Shown: piece by piece, positions 9,529 through 18,008 of the stretch | Layout of the letters: each line of letters starts with the position of its first letter | How positions within the stretch are numbered: position 1 is the first letter of the stretch | NCBI RefSeq assembly: GCF_900185725.1 | Contig: NZ_FYAU01000016.1 | Location: 1-64,000 of the forward strand | Source of the DNA: Stappia sp. TSB10P1A | GTDB lineage: Bacteria > Pseudomonadota > Alphaproteobacteria > Rhizobiales > Stappiaceae | Direction: 5' to 3' | DNA length: 64,000 nt | Notes under the pieces: model-generated | Databases searched by the model: none | The model's input: only the letters and a program-made list of their open reading frames with translations | Told to the model about the DNA's origin: nothing | Translations under genes and position numbers: made by a program

Positions 9529-10431
9529 TCAGGCGAACTCCGCCGCCACCCGGTGCAGGATCGTGTGGCGGCGCGCCAGCCTGTCGATGTCCTCCAGATA
9601 GCCGCCGCCGATCACCCCGGCGAGCGGAATGCCCGCCGTGCGCACGCGCGACACCACATAACGGTCGCGCGCGGCCAGCCCCTCGTCGCTCAGCGACAGG
9701 CGCCCCAGCCGGTCCTCTTCATGCGGGTCGACGCCGGCATTGTAGAAGACGATGTCGGGGCGAAAGGCGGCGAGCGCCCCCGGCAGCACGGCGGCAAGCG
9801 CCTCCAGATAGGCGGCATCCCCGACGCCGTCCTCCAGCGGCACGTCGAGGCTCGAGGGCACCTTGCGCACCGGATAGTTGCGCCCCGCATGCAGCGACAG
9901 GGTGAACACCGCCGCGTCGCCGGCGAAGATCTGCGCCGTGCCGTCGCCCTGGTGCACGTCGAGATCGACGACCATGGCGCGGCGGATCGCCCGGTCCGCC
10001 ATCAGCAGGCGGATCGCCACCGCGACATCGTTGAAGACGCAGAACCCCGCCCCTTGCGAGCTCCTGGCATGATGGCTGCCGCCGGCGGTGTTGCAGGCAA
10101 TCCCCCGGTCGAGCGCCAGCAAGGCGGCGAGCACCGTCCCGGCCGTGGCGCAGCGGGCGCGCAAGGCGACGCTCTCGCTCATCGGCAGGCCGATCTCGCG
10201 GACAATCGGCGCCGGCACGTCGGCGGCGAAGACCTGGTCGACATAGGCCCGGTCATGGGCGAGCGCGATCCACTCCGCCGGTGCGGGCGCCGGCCGGTGG
10301 AAGCCGTCCGCCGCCACCAGCCCGTCCTCGACCAGCACCTGCGCCACCCGGCGGAACTTGTTCATCGGGAAGCGGTGGGCGGCGGGAATATCGGCGCAGA
10401 AGGCCGGATGATGGACGATGGCGAGCGACAT
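9529..10431 (-). CDS. Histone deacetylase-family (acetylpolyamine amidohydrolase-like) protein
   Basis: The 300-aa Zn-dependent amidohydrolase is of the arginase/deacetylase fold. [19 protein letters not shown] supplies the tandem His and the Gly-rich loop, [16 protein letters not shown] supplies the Asp/His zinc ligands, and [14 protein letters not shown] supplies the third zinc Asp. Bacterial members remove acetyl groups from polyamines, acetoin-type metabolites or proteins; the substrate is not deducible here. The protein starts at [11 protein letters not shown] (ATG 10431); the upstream in-frame stretch is Arg-rich and not part of the family. There is no operon partner: the next gene upstream is MarR on the same strand after 132 bp. 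Confidence 0.85.
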   Translation of the reverse strand: MSLAIVHHPAFCADIPAAHRFPMNKFRRVAQVLVEDGLVAADGFHRPAPAPAEWIALAHDRAYVDQVFAADVPAPIVREIGLPMSESVALRARCATAGTVLAALLALDRGIACNTAGGSHHARSSQGAGFCVFNDVAVAIRLLMADRAIRRAMVVDLDVHQGDGTAQIFAGDAAVFTLSLHAGRNYPVRKVPSSLDVPLEDGVGDAAYLEALAAVLPGALAAFRPDIVFYNAGVDPHEEDRLGRLSLSDEGLAARDRYVVSRVRTAGIPLAGVIGGGYLEDIDRLARRHTILHRVAAEFA

Positions 10432-10563
10432 GCGGAACCCGGTACTCCGGCTGCGGGACCCAAGCGGGACAGACCTTATACGCTCGGCCCAGCGCGGGAG
10501 ACCAGCGCGGGAAACCGGTTCGGGGGCGCCCGCCCATGGGACACCCCCGCACCCGTTCAAACG

Positions 10564-11010
10564 TCAGACGATCGCCGCCCGCAAGGGCACCGTCCGGCTC
10601 GCCGGCGGACCGGCGAGACCGCGATGCAGTTCGGCAAGCTGGCCCTCGCTGATCGACATGGCCGGCAGGCCGGCCACCACGTCGGCGACGATGGCATCGG
10701 CATCGGCCAGCAGGATCTCGCCGGCCTCGGTCAACCGCGCCAGGCTCTGGCGGGCATCGCGCTCGCCCTTTTCCGTCACCACATAGCCGAGCTTTTCCAG
10801 CGGCTTCAGCGCGCGGGTGACGGCCGAGGGCGTCAGGCCGACGGCATGGGCCAGTTCCACCCGCATCGCCCGGCTGCCGGGAAACTCCGACAGGCTTTTC
10901 AGCAGGCGATATTCGCGGAAACTGACGCCGCGGGCGCCGGCAAGCGGGCGGTCGAAGCGCTTCTCGATCAGGCCGGCAATGTCGAGAAGGGTGAAGACAA
11001 GCGCGTTCAT
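10564..11010 (-). CDS. MarR-family transcriptional regulator
   Basis: The 148-aa winged-helix regulator has FREYRLLKSLSEFPG, a recognition region ELAHAVGLTPSAVTRALKPL, and a wing EKGERDARQSLARLTEAG, all in MarR order. It starts at ATG 11010 behind CAGGAAGG. The upstream DNA has a TATATA-like -10 element and a GTGATCAC palindrome (11053-11060), suggesting autoregulation. It is flanked by the deacetylase-family gene downstream and the LysR gene upstream on the same strand, with no obvious target operon. The long frame running through it to 12768 is an artefact. The ligand is unknown; MarR proteins commonly sense phenolics or oxidants. Confidence 0.85.
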   Translation of the reverse strand: MNALVFTLLDIAGLIEKRFDRPLAGARGVSFREYRLLKSLSEFPGSRAMRVELAHAVGLTPSAVTRALKPLEKLGYVVTEKGERDARQSLARLTEAGEILLADADAIVADVVAGLPAMSISEGQLAELHRGLAGPPASRTVPLRAAIV

Positions 11011-11180
11011 GGCACGAACCTTCCTGTTGCGTGACTGTTGCAGTCTATATACGTGATCACTCACGCATTTCAAGGGGCAGTAGACCCAGCTTCCGACGAA
11101 CGGGGTTCCGGCGAGGGGGCCGACGAGGAGGGCCGGCGGGGAGGGGCTGGCGAGAGCAGACGAACGACGACGGCGCGCCC
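11011..11180 (-). promoter_or_regulatory. Promoter region of the marR gene
   Basis: Reading the minus strand, TATATAG near 11044-11050 is a plausible -10 element. GTGATCAC (11053-11060) is an 8-bp palindrome, and the flanking GCGTGA...TCACGC arms form a wider interrupted inverted repeat between about 11028 and 11066. This is a good candidate for MarR self-binding. Confidence 0.4.
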
Positions 11181-12047
11181 TCAGCCCGCCTCGTCCGAGA
11201 TCCACTGGCGAAAGGCGCGCATGGCCGGCGTCTGCCGGCGCGATTTCAGCCAGGTCAGCCAGTAGGCGCCGAGCGGCGCCTCCACCGCGAAGGGGCGGAC
11301 GACGCGCCCTTCCGCGATCTCGCGGGCGAACATCGCCACCGGCACCAGGGCGACGCCCGCCCCCAGCACTGCTGCCTCGACCAGGGCCCGCGAGGAATCG
11401 AACATGAAGCCGCGGGCCGGCAGCGGCTCGAGGCCGGCCATGCGGAACCAGGCCGCCCATTCGTCCTGCCGGTAGGAGCGCAGCAGATCCGCGCCGGCAA
11501 GGTCGCGCGGCTGCGCGAGCCGCGCCGCGACCTGCGGCGCGCAGACCGGCGAGAACGGCGCCTCCATCAGCCGCACCGCCTCCGTCGCGTGCCAGGCGCC
11601 GTCGCCGAAGCGGATGAACAGGTCGAGCCCGTCGAGCAGCATGTCGGCGCGGTTGTTGTTGGTCTTCAGCCGCAGGTCGACATGGGGATGGGCCTCGCGA
11701 AAGCGCGAGAGGCGTGGCAGCAGCCAGCCGATGGCGAAGGTGCCGACGACGCCAATGGTCAGGATCTCGCGGAAATTGCCCTGTTCGAACTGGCTCAGCG
11801 TCGCGCTCATCCGCCGGAACGCATCGCTCAGCACCGGCAGCAGGGCCTGCGCCTCGTCGGTGAGCGCAAGGCCGCGCGGCAGCCGCTTGAACAGGGTGAG
11901 ACCGAGCGTTTCCTCCAGCGCCTTCACCTGATGGCTGATCGCCGTCTGCGTCACCCGCAGCTCCAGCCCGGCGCGGGTGAAGCTGCCGAGCCGGGCCGAG
12001 GCCTCGAAGGCGCGCAGCGCATTGAGCGGCAATTGCGAGACATCCAT
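11181..12047 (-). CDS. LysR-family regulator, AmpR-like, of the divergent beta-lactamase
   Basis: The 288-aa LysR protein has an N-terminal winged HTH (LPLNALRAFEASARLGSFTR, then LRVTQTAISHQVKALEETLG and LFKRLPRGLALTDE) that closely resembles AmpR/GcvA-type regulators. The periplasmic-binding-like effector domain runs from about 93 to 288. It starts at ATG 12047 behind GGAGGAG. It is divergent from the class A beta-lactamase with 169 bp between start codons, the classical ampR-bla arrangement in which muropeptides accumulated during beta-lactam exposure convert the regulator to an activator. Muropeptide sensing here is inference; GcvA-like control is the alternative, though no glycine-cleavage genes are nearby. 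Confidence 0.85.
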   Translation of the reverse strand: MDVSQLPLNALRAFEASARLGSFTRAGLELRVTQTAISHQVKALEETLGLTLFKRLPRGLALTDEAQALLPVLSDAFRRMSATLSQFEQGNFREILTIGVVGTFAIGWLLPRLSRFREAHPHVDLRLKTNNNRADMLLDGLDLFIRFGDGAWHATEAVRLMEAPFSPVCAPQVAARLAQPRDLAGADLLRSYRQDEWAAWFRMAGLEPLPARGFMFDSSRALVEAAVLGAGVALVPVAMFAREIAEGRVVRPFAVEAPLGAYWLTWLKSRRQTPAMRAFRQWISDEAG

Positions 12048-12216
12048 GGGCTCTCCTCCAAGGCCAAGATTTTCTCATGTCTAATCCCAGAATTGATCGT
12101 TTGGCGAGGGTCTCGTGTTTGCGCATGATCGCTCCCGCAGGCTGGGAGGCCATCCAGCGCCCTGCCGCCGCACCAACCGGCGCAGGCCGTACGCTTTCAC
12201 GACGGAGATGAAATCC
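12048..12216. promoter_or_regulatory. ampR-bla divergent promoter region
   Basis: This 169-bp region separates the LysR and beta-lactamase starts. The segment near 12069-12110 is locally AT-rich (TTTTCTCATGTCTAATCCC, AATTGATCG) against GC-rich surroundings, and is where a LysR T-N11-A site and overlapping promoters would be expected. I could not define the exact operator by eye. Confidence 0.45.
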
Positions 12217-13119
12217 ATGTTCAAACTGTCTCGCCGGCAGGCACTTGCCGGCTCGCTTCTGCTCGCCCCGACGCTGGCCACCGGCACCGCTCTGCTGGCG
12301 ACGCCCGCCCGTGCCGGCACGGCCGATGCCGCCGATATCGAAGGCCGGCTCGCCGCGCTGGAACGCAAGCAGGGCGGCCGCCTCGGCATCGCCATCCACG
12401 ACATGGCGAGCGGGCAGACCTTCGGCAATCGGCTGGACGAACGCTTCCTGATGGCTTCGACATTCAAGCTGACGCTCGCCGCCTTCGTGCTTGCCCGCGT
12501 CGACCGGGAGGAAGAACAGCTCGACCGGCGCATCCCCTTCACCAAGGGCGATCTCGTCTCCTGGTCGCCCGGCACGGAAAAGCATGCCGGCGGCCCCGGC
12601 CTGACGGTCGCGGAGCTGTGCGAGGCGACGGTGACGATGAGCGACAACACCGCCGCCAACCTGCTGCTCAAGAGCTTCGGTGGTCCGGCGGCGCTGACGG
12701 GGTTCACCCGCTCGCTCGGCGACGAGGTCACCCGTCACGACCGCATGGAGCCGGAGCTCAACGCCCATGACGGGCCCGGCGACGAGCGCGACACGACGAC
12801 GCCGAGGGCGATGGCGCAGACCTTGCGCAAGCTGCTGTTCGGCGATGCCCTGTCACGCCGCTCGCGCGACCGGCTGACCGCGTGGCTGGTCACCAACCGG
12901 ACCGGCGACGCGCGGCTGCGGGCCGGCTTTCCCGCCGACTGGCTGGTCGGCGACAAGACCGGCACCAGCGGCAAGGGCCACGCCAACGACATCGGCGTCG
13001 CCTGGCCGAGCAGCCGCGGCGCACTGATCGTCACCGCCTATTGCGAAATGCCGCAGGCCGAGGCCAGGACGCGCGACGCCACCCTGGCCGAGATCGCCCG
13101 CATCGCCGCCTCCATCTGA
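12217..13119 (+). CDS. bla: Class A (serine) beta-lactamase with Tat-type signal
   Basis: The 300-aa enzyme hydrolyses beta-lactams in the periplasm. All class A motifs are intact: S-x-x-K (STFK, Ser81), SDN (Ser142), E-P-E-L-N (Glu178 to Asn182, Ambler 166-170) and K-T-G (Lys247, DKTGTSGKG). The N-terminus KLSRRQALAGSLLLA is a twin-arginine signal with a likely ARA cleavage site, so export is probably folded via Tat. ATG 12217 is used; ATG 12208 directly abuts GGAG. It is paired with a divergent AmpR-like regulator, suggesting inducibility. GC content matches the neighbourhood, so this looks like a resident chromosomal enzyme and not a recent import. The spectrum cannot be read from sequence. 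Confidence 0.93.
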   Translation: MFKLSRRQALAGSLLLAPTLATGTALLATPARAGTADAADIEGRLAALERKQGGRLGIAIHDMASGQTFGNRLDERFLMASTFKLTLAAFVLARVDREEEQLDRRIPFTKGDLVSWSPGTEKHAGGPGLTVAELCEATVTMSDNTAANLLLKSFGGPAALTGFTRSLGDEVTRHDRMEPELNAHDGPGDERDTTTPRAMAQTLRKLLFGDALSRRSRDRLTAWLVTNRTGDARLRAGFPADWLVGDKTGTSGKGHANDIGVAWPSSRGALIVTAYCEMPQAEARTRDATLAEIARIAASI

Positions 13120-13127
13120 GCCTCGTC

Positions 13128-13160
13128 GGGGCGGGACGGCTCTCTGCGCTGTCCCGCCCC
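13128..13160 (+). terminator. Terminator hairpin after the beta-lactamase gene
   Basis: A perfect 10-bp stem (GGGGCGGGAC with GTCCCGCCCC) encloses a 13-nt loop immediately after the bla stop codon. The T-tract is weak (ACATTTCTT a few bases on), so efficiency is uncertain. Confidence 0.7.
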
Positions 13161-13231
13161 ACCCGACATTTCTTCAATGCACCCGTCGCCGCATCGCCTA
13201 CCCTCTCCCGCAGCGTTTCAGGGAGCACCGC

Positions 13232-13597
13232 ATGACCGTCAGGCGCATCGTCGCGAACATCGCCGTCACCGACACCGGCCCCTCGCAGGCCTTCTACCGG
13301 GACATTCTCGGCCTCCAGCCGGTGATGGACCACGGCTGGATCGTCACGCTCGCCGCCGACGCCCCCAGCCCGGCGCGCCCGCAGATCGGCATCGCCACGC
13401 AAGGTGGCTCGGGCACCCCGGTGCCGGACCTCTCCATCGAGGTGGACGACCTCGACGCGGTGATCGCCCGCATCGAGCGCGCGGGCCTTCAGCCCGAATA
13501 CGGGCCGGCCCTTGAGCCCTGGGGCGTGCGCCGCCTGTTCCTGCGCGACCCGAACGGGCGCCTGCTCAACATCCTGGAGCATGCGCAGGAAAGCTGA
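13232..13597 (+). CDS. VOC-superfamily (glyoxalase/bleomycin-resistance fold) protein
   Basis: The 121-aa single VOC domain has a first beta-alpha-beta-beta-beta module (VRRIVANIAVTDTGPSQAFY, RDILGLQPVMD) and a second (PDLSIEVDDLDAVIARIERA, WGVRRLFLRDPNGRLLNILE). The terminal Glu in LNILEHA is at the usual metal-ligand position, but the first-strand ligand is Asn/Ala (VANIAV) where glyoxalases have His, so canonical glyoxalase I activity is doubtful. It starts at ATG 13232 after a GGGAG site. It sits between the beta-lactamase and the toxin-antitoxin pair; a role in drug binding is possible but only inferred. Confidence 0.8.
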   Translation: MTVRRIVANIAVTDTGPSQAFYRDILGLQPVMDHGWIVTLAADAPSPARPQIGIATQGGSGTPVPDLSIEVDDLDAVIARIERAGLQPEYGPALEPWGVRRLFLRDPNGRLLNILEHAQES

Positions 13598-13638
13598 GAC
13601 GAAAGCACAGCGCGGCTTCCCCGCACCGCCCTTTCCTT

Positions 13639-13677
13639 CGTCATTCCGGGCAAGGCGAAGCCGCGACCCGGAACCGG
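13639..13677. repeat. Mosaic repeat module, identical to 43092-43130
   Basis: These 39 bases are identical, in the same orientation, to 43092-43130 (core CGTCATTCCGGGCAAGGCG followed by AAGCCGCGACCCGGAACCGG). It is a short third location of the dispersed intergenic element found at 7.9-8.3 and 43.1-43.7 kb. Confidence 0.85.
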
Positions 13678-13726
13678 CGAGCCGCCGAGGTTGCGGAGCT
13701 ACATCACAGTAGACAACCTGGAGAAC

Positions 13727-14050
13727 TCACCGCACCGACAGGACGGAGATTTCCCCCGCGCCGCCGCGCATGCGTGGACGGATCAGGATTTCGACGTCCT
13801 GATCGAGCGCCGTCAGGAAGCTCATCAACTTTTCGACGGAAAACCCGTCGAGCCGGTAGTTGACCAGCGCCGAGACTTTCGGCTGCGGGATACCAAGCAG
13901 CCGCGCCGTGTCGAGCTGGCGCAGACGACGGGATTTGACGATTTCATTGATCGCCATCGCCAGGCGGGTCTTGGTCTGGCGTTCGGACGCATCGGGCAGC
14001 CCGATATCGGCAAAGACGTTGCCGGTGCCGTGTGTGATGTCGTCGGTCAT
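13727..14050 (-). CDS. XRE-family antitoxin (HigA-like)
   Basis: The 107-aa protein carries one helix-turn-helix: TRLAMAINEIVKSRRLRQLD, ARLLGIPQPKVSALVNYRLD, followed by GFSVEKLMSFLTALDQDVEI, the pattern of XRE antitoxins partnered with Gp49/HigB toxins. It starts at ATG 14050 and overlaps the toxin stop by 4 bp (ATGA), so the order is toxin then antitoxin, translationally coupled. It probably represses the operon by binding the AT-rich inverted repeat at 14458-14480. The toxin partner carries a frameshift, so this antitoxin may now be an orphan regulator or an immunity remnant. Confidence 0.85.
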   Translation of the reverse strand: MTDDITHGTGNVFADIGLPDASERQTKTRLAMAINEIVKSRRLRQLDTARLLGIPQPKVSALVNYRLDGFSVEKLMSFLTALDQDVEILIRPRMRGGAGEISVLSVR

Positions 14051-14453
14051 GTTCGCCCTGCTTTCCCTTGTGGCGTCGGACGGTGGCTGTTCGCTTCGTA
14101 ATCGGCCCGCGCCCGTTTCAGGCGTTCTCGAACCAGCTCGACATCCGGCTGCGCGGTGCGAATGCCTGACGGTGACTTCTTCTGAAAGGCATGGAGCACG
14201 CACACCACACCCTCGAAGCGCACCGTATAGATGGCGCGATAGGCATCGCCGTCATGTCGCTCCACAACCTCGAACACGCCAGGCCCCTCGCCTTTCCATG
14301 GCTTGGCTTGCGGGTGCTTGCCGCCGAGTTGAGCAACGCCGAGGGCATATCCCATGTCGCCCTTCACCGGATCGGGAACGCCATGAAATCAGCCTTCGAC
14401 GATCCAACCCAATGCAGCGGTTTTTTGCGCGACGGTGGCGGAGATTGGCTCAT
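14047..14453 (-). pseudogene. Gp49/HigB-like toxin disrupted by a 1-nt frameshift
   Basis: The family pattern is split over two frames. ATG 14453 opens 29 codons containing KPLHWVGSSKADFMAFPIR and ending in TGA at 14366-14364; the rest (GDMGYALGVAQLGGKHPQ, AKPWKG, YRAIYTVRF, VLHAFQKKS) continues in another frame to 14047. Together they match a complete RelE/HigB-superfamily, phage-derived Gp49-like mRNA interferase of about 135 aa; alone, neither does. The junction lacks one base, with the sequence GTGA at the overlap. A GTG at 14367 could start a shortened protein of 106 aa, but it lacks a ribosome-binding site and the first conserved strand. A sequencing error, true inactivation, or -1 frameshifting are the options; inactivation is the simplest. 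Confidence 0.75.
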
Positions 14454-14457
14454 GGGG

Positions 14458-14480
14458 AAATATACCTTTTTGGATATATT
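14458..14480. promoter_or_regulatory. AT-rich inverted repeat, probable toxin-antitoxin operator
   Basis: AAATATACC, five T, then GGATATATT form a near-perfect inverted repeat immediately upstream of the toxin ATG (14453). Its AT content stands out from the surroundings, as expected for the promoter/operator of a HigBA-type operon. Confidence 0.55.
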
Positions 14481-14702
14481 CTTCAAGAAGGATGTTCGAA
14501 CCTCACAGCCGGACGGATCGCGAGGCTCGCCCGGGAAGACGCAAGGAGGGTGCCGGGCGAAAGCCCGAAGGAACGACCGGACGCGGTCTCGCGCCGCCCC
14601 TGCCCCGTCATATCCCGTTTGACCGTTCCGCCTTTGTTCGCTAGCGTTCCGGGAAGACGACTCTCCCGCCCGCGTCCGCGCCCCCGTTTCAGAGCAAGCC
14701 AG

Positions 14703-16052
14703 ATGACGAGCCAGCCCTCCGGCGCCGTGCGCCCGTTCGATGTGACCAGCCGCAGCGTCCTTGCCATCGCCGTGCCGATGACGCTCGCCTATCTGTCGAC
14801 GCCGCTGCTCGGGCTCATCGACACCGCGGTGATCGGCCAGCTCGGCGATGCCGCGCTGCTCGGCGGCATCGCGCTTGGCGGCGTGCTGTTCGACATCGTC
14901 TTCACCAGCTTCAACTTCCTGCGCGCCGGCACCACGGGGCTGACCGCGCAGGCGAGCGGGGCCGGCGACGGCGAGGAGGAGCGCGCGGTCCTCTTCCGCG
15001 CCGTGCTGCTGGCATTGGCGCTCGGCGCGGCGGTGATCGTGCTGCAGCAGCCGGCGCTCACCGCCGGCCTGTGGCTGATGGGCGGCAGCGCCGAGGTGCA
15101 GGCGGCGACCGCCAGCTATTTCGCCATCCGCGCCCTCTCCGCGCCGCTGGCGCTGGCCAATTACGCCTTTCTCGGCTGGTTCATCGGCCGCGGCCAGGCG
15201 ATGACCGCGCTCGGCCTGCAGAGCTGGCTGAACGGCATCAACATCGCCCTCTCCGTCCTCTTCGTGCTGTATCTCGAATGGGGCGTCGCCGGCGTCGCCG
15301 CCGCCACCGTCGTCGCCGAGGCGCTGACCGCCCTGGCCGGCACGGTGGTCGCCGCCCGCGCGCTTTCGGGCCGCCCGCTCCCCACCCGGGCGCAGATCTT
15401 CGACAAGGCCCGCTTCACGCGGATGATGGCGCTCAACGGCGACATCCTGATCCGCTCCTTCGCGCTGATCACCGCCTTCGCCTTCTTCATGTCGCGCTCG
15501 GCGGCGCAAGGCGACACCGTACTGGCGGCCAATGCCGTCCTGGAAAAGTTCTTCATGGTGGCGAGCTTCTTCCTCGACGGGCTGGCGACGGCGGCCGAGC
15601 AGCTTGCCGGCCGCGCCGTCGGCGCGCGCTACCGCCCCGCCTTCGACCGTTCGCTGAAGCTCAGCCTCCTGTGGGGCTTTGTGCTGGCCGGGCTGATCTC
15701 GCTGGTGTTCTTCGTCGCCGGCCCGCTGCTCATCCGCGCGATGACGACGGCGGAGGATGTGCGCCAGACGGCCATAATCTATCTCGGCTGGGCGGCGGCG
15801 ACGCCGCTGCTCGGCGTCCTCGCCTTCCAGATGGACGGGGTGTTCATCGGCGCCACCTGGTCGCGCGACATGCGCAACATGATGCTGGTGTCGCTGGTGC
15901 TGTATTTCGCCGTCTATTGGGCGGCCTTCCCGGCGCTCGGCAATCACGGCCTGTGGCTGGCCTTCACCGTGTTCCTGGCGGCGCGCGGCTTTTCGCTGCT
16001 GGCGATCACCGGCCGACGCGCACGGGAGACCTTTCCCGCACACGCCGTATAA
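14703..16052 (+). CDS. MATE-family efflux transporter (DinF-like)
   Basis: The 449-aa integral membrane protein has about 12 hydrophobic segments in two halves. The first (VLAIAVPMTLAYLSTPLLGL, IDTAVIGQLGDAALLGGIAL) carries the MATE signature near residue 35-50. FNFLRAGTTGLTAQASGAGD and AVLEKFFMVASFFLDGLATA, AEQLAGRAVGARYR are typical of the DinF branch. It exports cationic compounds using an ion gradient; the substrate is unknown. The ATG at 14703 is the first plausible start; the in-frame extension back to 13860 crosses the toxin region and is spurious. The ribosome-binding site is weak. It is convergent with choV, with only 9 bp between stops. Confidence 0.9.
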   Translation: MTSQPSGAVRPFDVTSRSVLAIAVPMTLAYLSTPLLGLIDTAVIGQLGDAALLGGIALGGVLFDIVFTSFNFLRAGTTGLTAQASGAGDGEEERAVLFRAVLLALALGAAVIVLQQPALTAGLWLMGGSAEVQAATASYFAIRALSAPLALANYAFLGWFIGRGQAMTALGLQSWLNGINIALSVLFVLYLEWGVAGVAAATVVAEALTALAGTVVAARALSGRPLPTRAQIFDKARFTRMMALNGDILIRSFALITAFAFFMSRSAAQGDTVLAANAVLEKFFMVASFFLDGLATAAEQLAGRAVGARYRPAFDRSLKLSLLWGFVLAGLISLVFFVAGPLLIRAMTTAEDVRQTAIIYLGWAAATPLLGVLAFQMDGVFIGATWSRDMRNMMLVSLVLYFAVYWAAFPALGNHGLWLAFTVFLAARGFSLLAITGRRARETFPAHAV

Positions 16053-16061
16053 CCACCAGCA

Positions 16062-17093
16062 TTACCGCAGGCAATCGAGGATCTCGCCCTCGCCGACGAG
16101 GCCGAGCGGCGTGTCGCCCTCGCACACCAGCACCGGCCGCACGCTCGCCCGCTTCAGGGCGATCACCTCGCGCACCGGCGTCTTCGGCGCGCAGCGCGGC
16201 GTGCCCTCCAGCGTGCCGGCCTCGCCCTCGGTCAGCGGACGCATGATGTCGCGGGCGCGCAGCACCCCGAGCGGGTTCATATGCGCCACGAAGTCGGCGA
16301 CATACTCGTTCGCCGGCTTGCGCACGATCTGCTGCGGCGTGCCGAGCTGGATCACCCGCCCGCCTTCCATGATGGCGATGCGGTTGCCGATCTTCGCCGC
16401 CTCGTCGAGATCGTGGCTGACGAAGACGATGGTCTTGTTGAGCTTGTCCTGCAGCGCCAGCAGCTCGTCCTGCAGATGGCCGCGGATCAGCGGATCGAGC
16501 GCCGAGAACGGCTCGTCCATCAACAGGATCGGCGCGTCGGTGGCGAAGGCGCGGGCCAGCCCGACGCGCTGCTGCATGCCGCCGGAGAGCTCGTGGACAT
16601 ATTTGTCGCCCCATTGGGCAAGGCCGACCAGCTCCAGTTGCGCGTCGACCTTCTGGCGGCGCTCGCGCGCCGGCATTCCGGCCAGCTCCAGCCCGAAGCC
16701 GACATTCTCGCGCACCGTGCGCCAGGGCAGCAGCGCGAATTGCTGGAACACCATGGCGATGCGGCCGCGGCGCAGGGCCCGCAGTTCCTGCGGCGTGCAG
16801 GCGGAGGGGTTCACGGAAGCCGCGCCATTGTGCACCAGCACCTCGCCGCGGGTGACCCGGTTGAGCCCGTTGACGGCGCGCAGCAGCGTCGACTTGCCGG
16901 AGCCCGACAGGCCCATCAGCACGATCAGCTCGCCGACGCGGATGTCGAAGCTGGCGCCGGCGACGCCGAGGATCTGGCCGGTTTCCTTCTGGATCTCGGC
17001 GCGGCTGCGGCCGGCATCGATCAGCGGCAGGGCGGCGTGCTGGCGCTTGCCGAAGACGATGTCGACATTGCGGAACGAGACGGCGGCGGTCAT
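16062..17093 (-). CDS. choV: Choline ABC transporter ATP-binding protein
   Basis: The 343-aa ABC ATPase of the ProV/ChoV type carries Walker A (LMGLSGSGKSTLLRAVNGLN), Q-loop (MVFQQFALLPWRTV), the ABC signature (HELSGGMQQRVGLARAFATD), Walker B (ILLMDEPFSALDPLIR) and the H-loop (VFVSHDLDEA). The C-terminal tail (about 275-343) contains a degenerate CBS-like segment. Its start overlaps choW by 4 bp (17090-17093), so the two are co-translated. It is the last gene of the minus-strand choX-choW-choV operon, adjacent to the bet genes for conversion of imported choline to glycine betaine. Confidence 0.93.
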   Translation of the reverse strand: MTAAVSFRNVDIVFGKRQHAALPLIDAGRSRAEIQKETGQILGVAGASFDIRVGELIVLMGLSGSGKSTLLRAVNGLNRVTRGEVLVHNGAASVNPSACTPQELRALRRGRIAMVFQQFALLPWRTVRENVGFGLELAGMPARERRQKVDAQLELVGLAQWGDKYVHELSGGMQQRVGLARAFATDAPILLMDEPFSALDPLIRGHLQDELLALQDKLNKTIVFVSHDLDEAAKIGNRIAIMEGGRVIQLGTPQQIVRKPANEYVADFVAHMNPLGVLRARDIMRPLTEGEAGTLEGTPRCAPKTPVREVIALKRASVRPVLVCEGDTPLGLVGEGEILDCLR

Positions 17094-17938
17094 CGGCTGC
17101 CCTCGCCTTCGTCGCGGGTGCGGAAGAAGCGGTCGAGCATGATGGCGACCAGCACGATGGCGATGCCGACCTCGAAACCTTGCGCGATGTTGACGGTGTT
17201 GAGCGCGCGCAGGGTCGGCACGCCGAGCCCGTCGGCGCCGACCAGGGCGGCGATTACCACCATCGACAGCGACAGCATGATGGTCTGGGTCAGCCCGGCC
17301 ATGATCTGCGGCAGGGCGTAGGGCAGTTCGACCTTCCACAGCAACTGCCAGCCGGTGGCGCCGAAGGCCTCGCCCGCCTCGATCAACTGCCGCGGGGTGG
17401 AGGCAACGCCGAGCCGGGTCAGGCGGATCGGCGCGGGGATCGCGAAGATCACCGTGGCGATCAGGCCCGGCACCATGCCGAGGCCGAACAGGATCAGCGC
17501 CGGGATCAGATAGACGAAGGTCGGGATCGTCTGCATCAGGTCGAGGACGGGGCGCATGGCGGCAAAGAGCTTCGGCCGGTGCGCGGCGGCAACGCCGAGC
17601 GGCACGCCGATCGCCATGCACACGGCGGAGGCGGCGATCACCAGCGACAGGGTCTCGGTCGTCTGCTTCCAGTAGCCCTGGTTGATGATGAGAAGCAGGC
17701 TGGCGGCGACGAACAGCGCGAAGGAGACCCGCCGCTGCACCGCGAAGGCCAGCGCGCTCGCGAGGACCACGACCGCCAGCGGGCCGGGCGCCTGCAACAG
17801 CCAGAGAATGGCCCGGATCAGGGTTTCGAGCACCGCCGAGATGCCGTCGAACACCCAATAGGCATTGGCGGTCAGCCAGTCGACCACCGCCTTGGCCCAG
17901 GGGCCGATAGGGATCTTGTATTGGGTGAGCCAGTCCAC
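17090..17938 (-). CDS. choW: Choline ABC transporter permease
   Basis: The 282-aa permease of the ProW type has about six membrane segments (for example PLAVVVLASALAFAVQRRV, VIAASAVCMAIGVPLGVAAA). The binding-protein-dependent transport signature EAFGATGWQLLWKVELPYAL, P..MAGLTQTIMLSLSMVVI lies near 194-225. It starts at GTG 17938 with a GAGG site 7 nt upstream. A 116-bp gap with a strong hairpin (18009-18045) separates it from choX, and it overlaps choV by 4 bp. It forms the membrane channel of the choline importer. Confidence 0.92.
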   Translation of the reverse strand: MDWLTQYKIPIGPWAKAVVDWLTANAYWVFDGISAVLETLIRAILWLLQAPGPLAVVVLASALAFAVQRRVSFALFVAASLLLIINQGYWKQTTETLSLVIAASAVCMAIGVPLGVAAAHRPKLFAAMRPVLDLMQTIPTFVYLIPALILFGLGMVPGLIATVIFAIPAPIRLTRLGVASTPRQLIEAGEAFGATGWQLLWKVELPYALPQIMAGLTQTIMLSLSMVVIAALVGADGLGVPTLRALNTVNIAQGFEVGIAIVLVAIMLDRFFRTRDEGEGSR

Positions 17939-18008
17939 GCGCAGCCTCGCCGTCCGGTCTTGTCATCTTGTGCGGGGGCTTGGCGCCGGCCCGCTTGGGC
18001 GGATGCGG

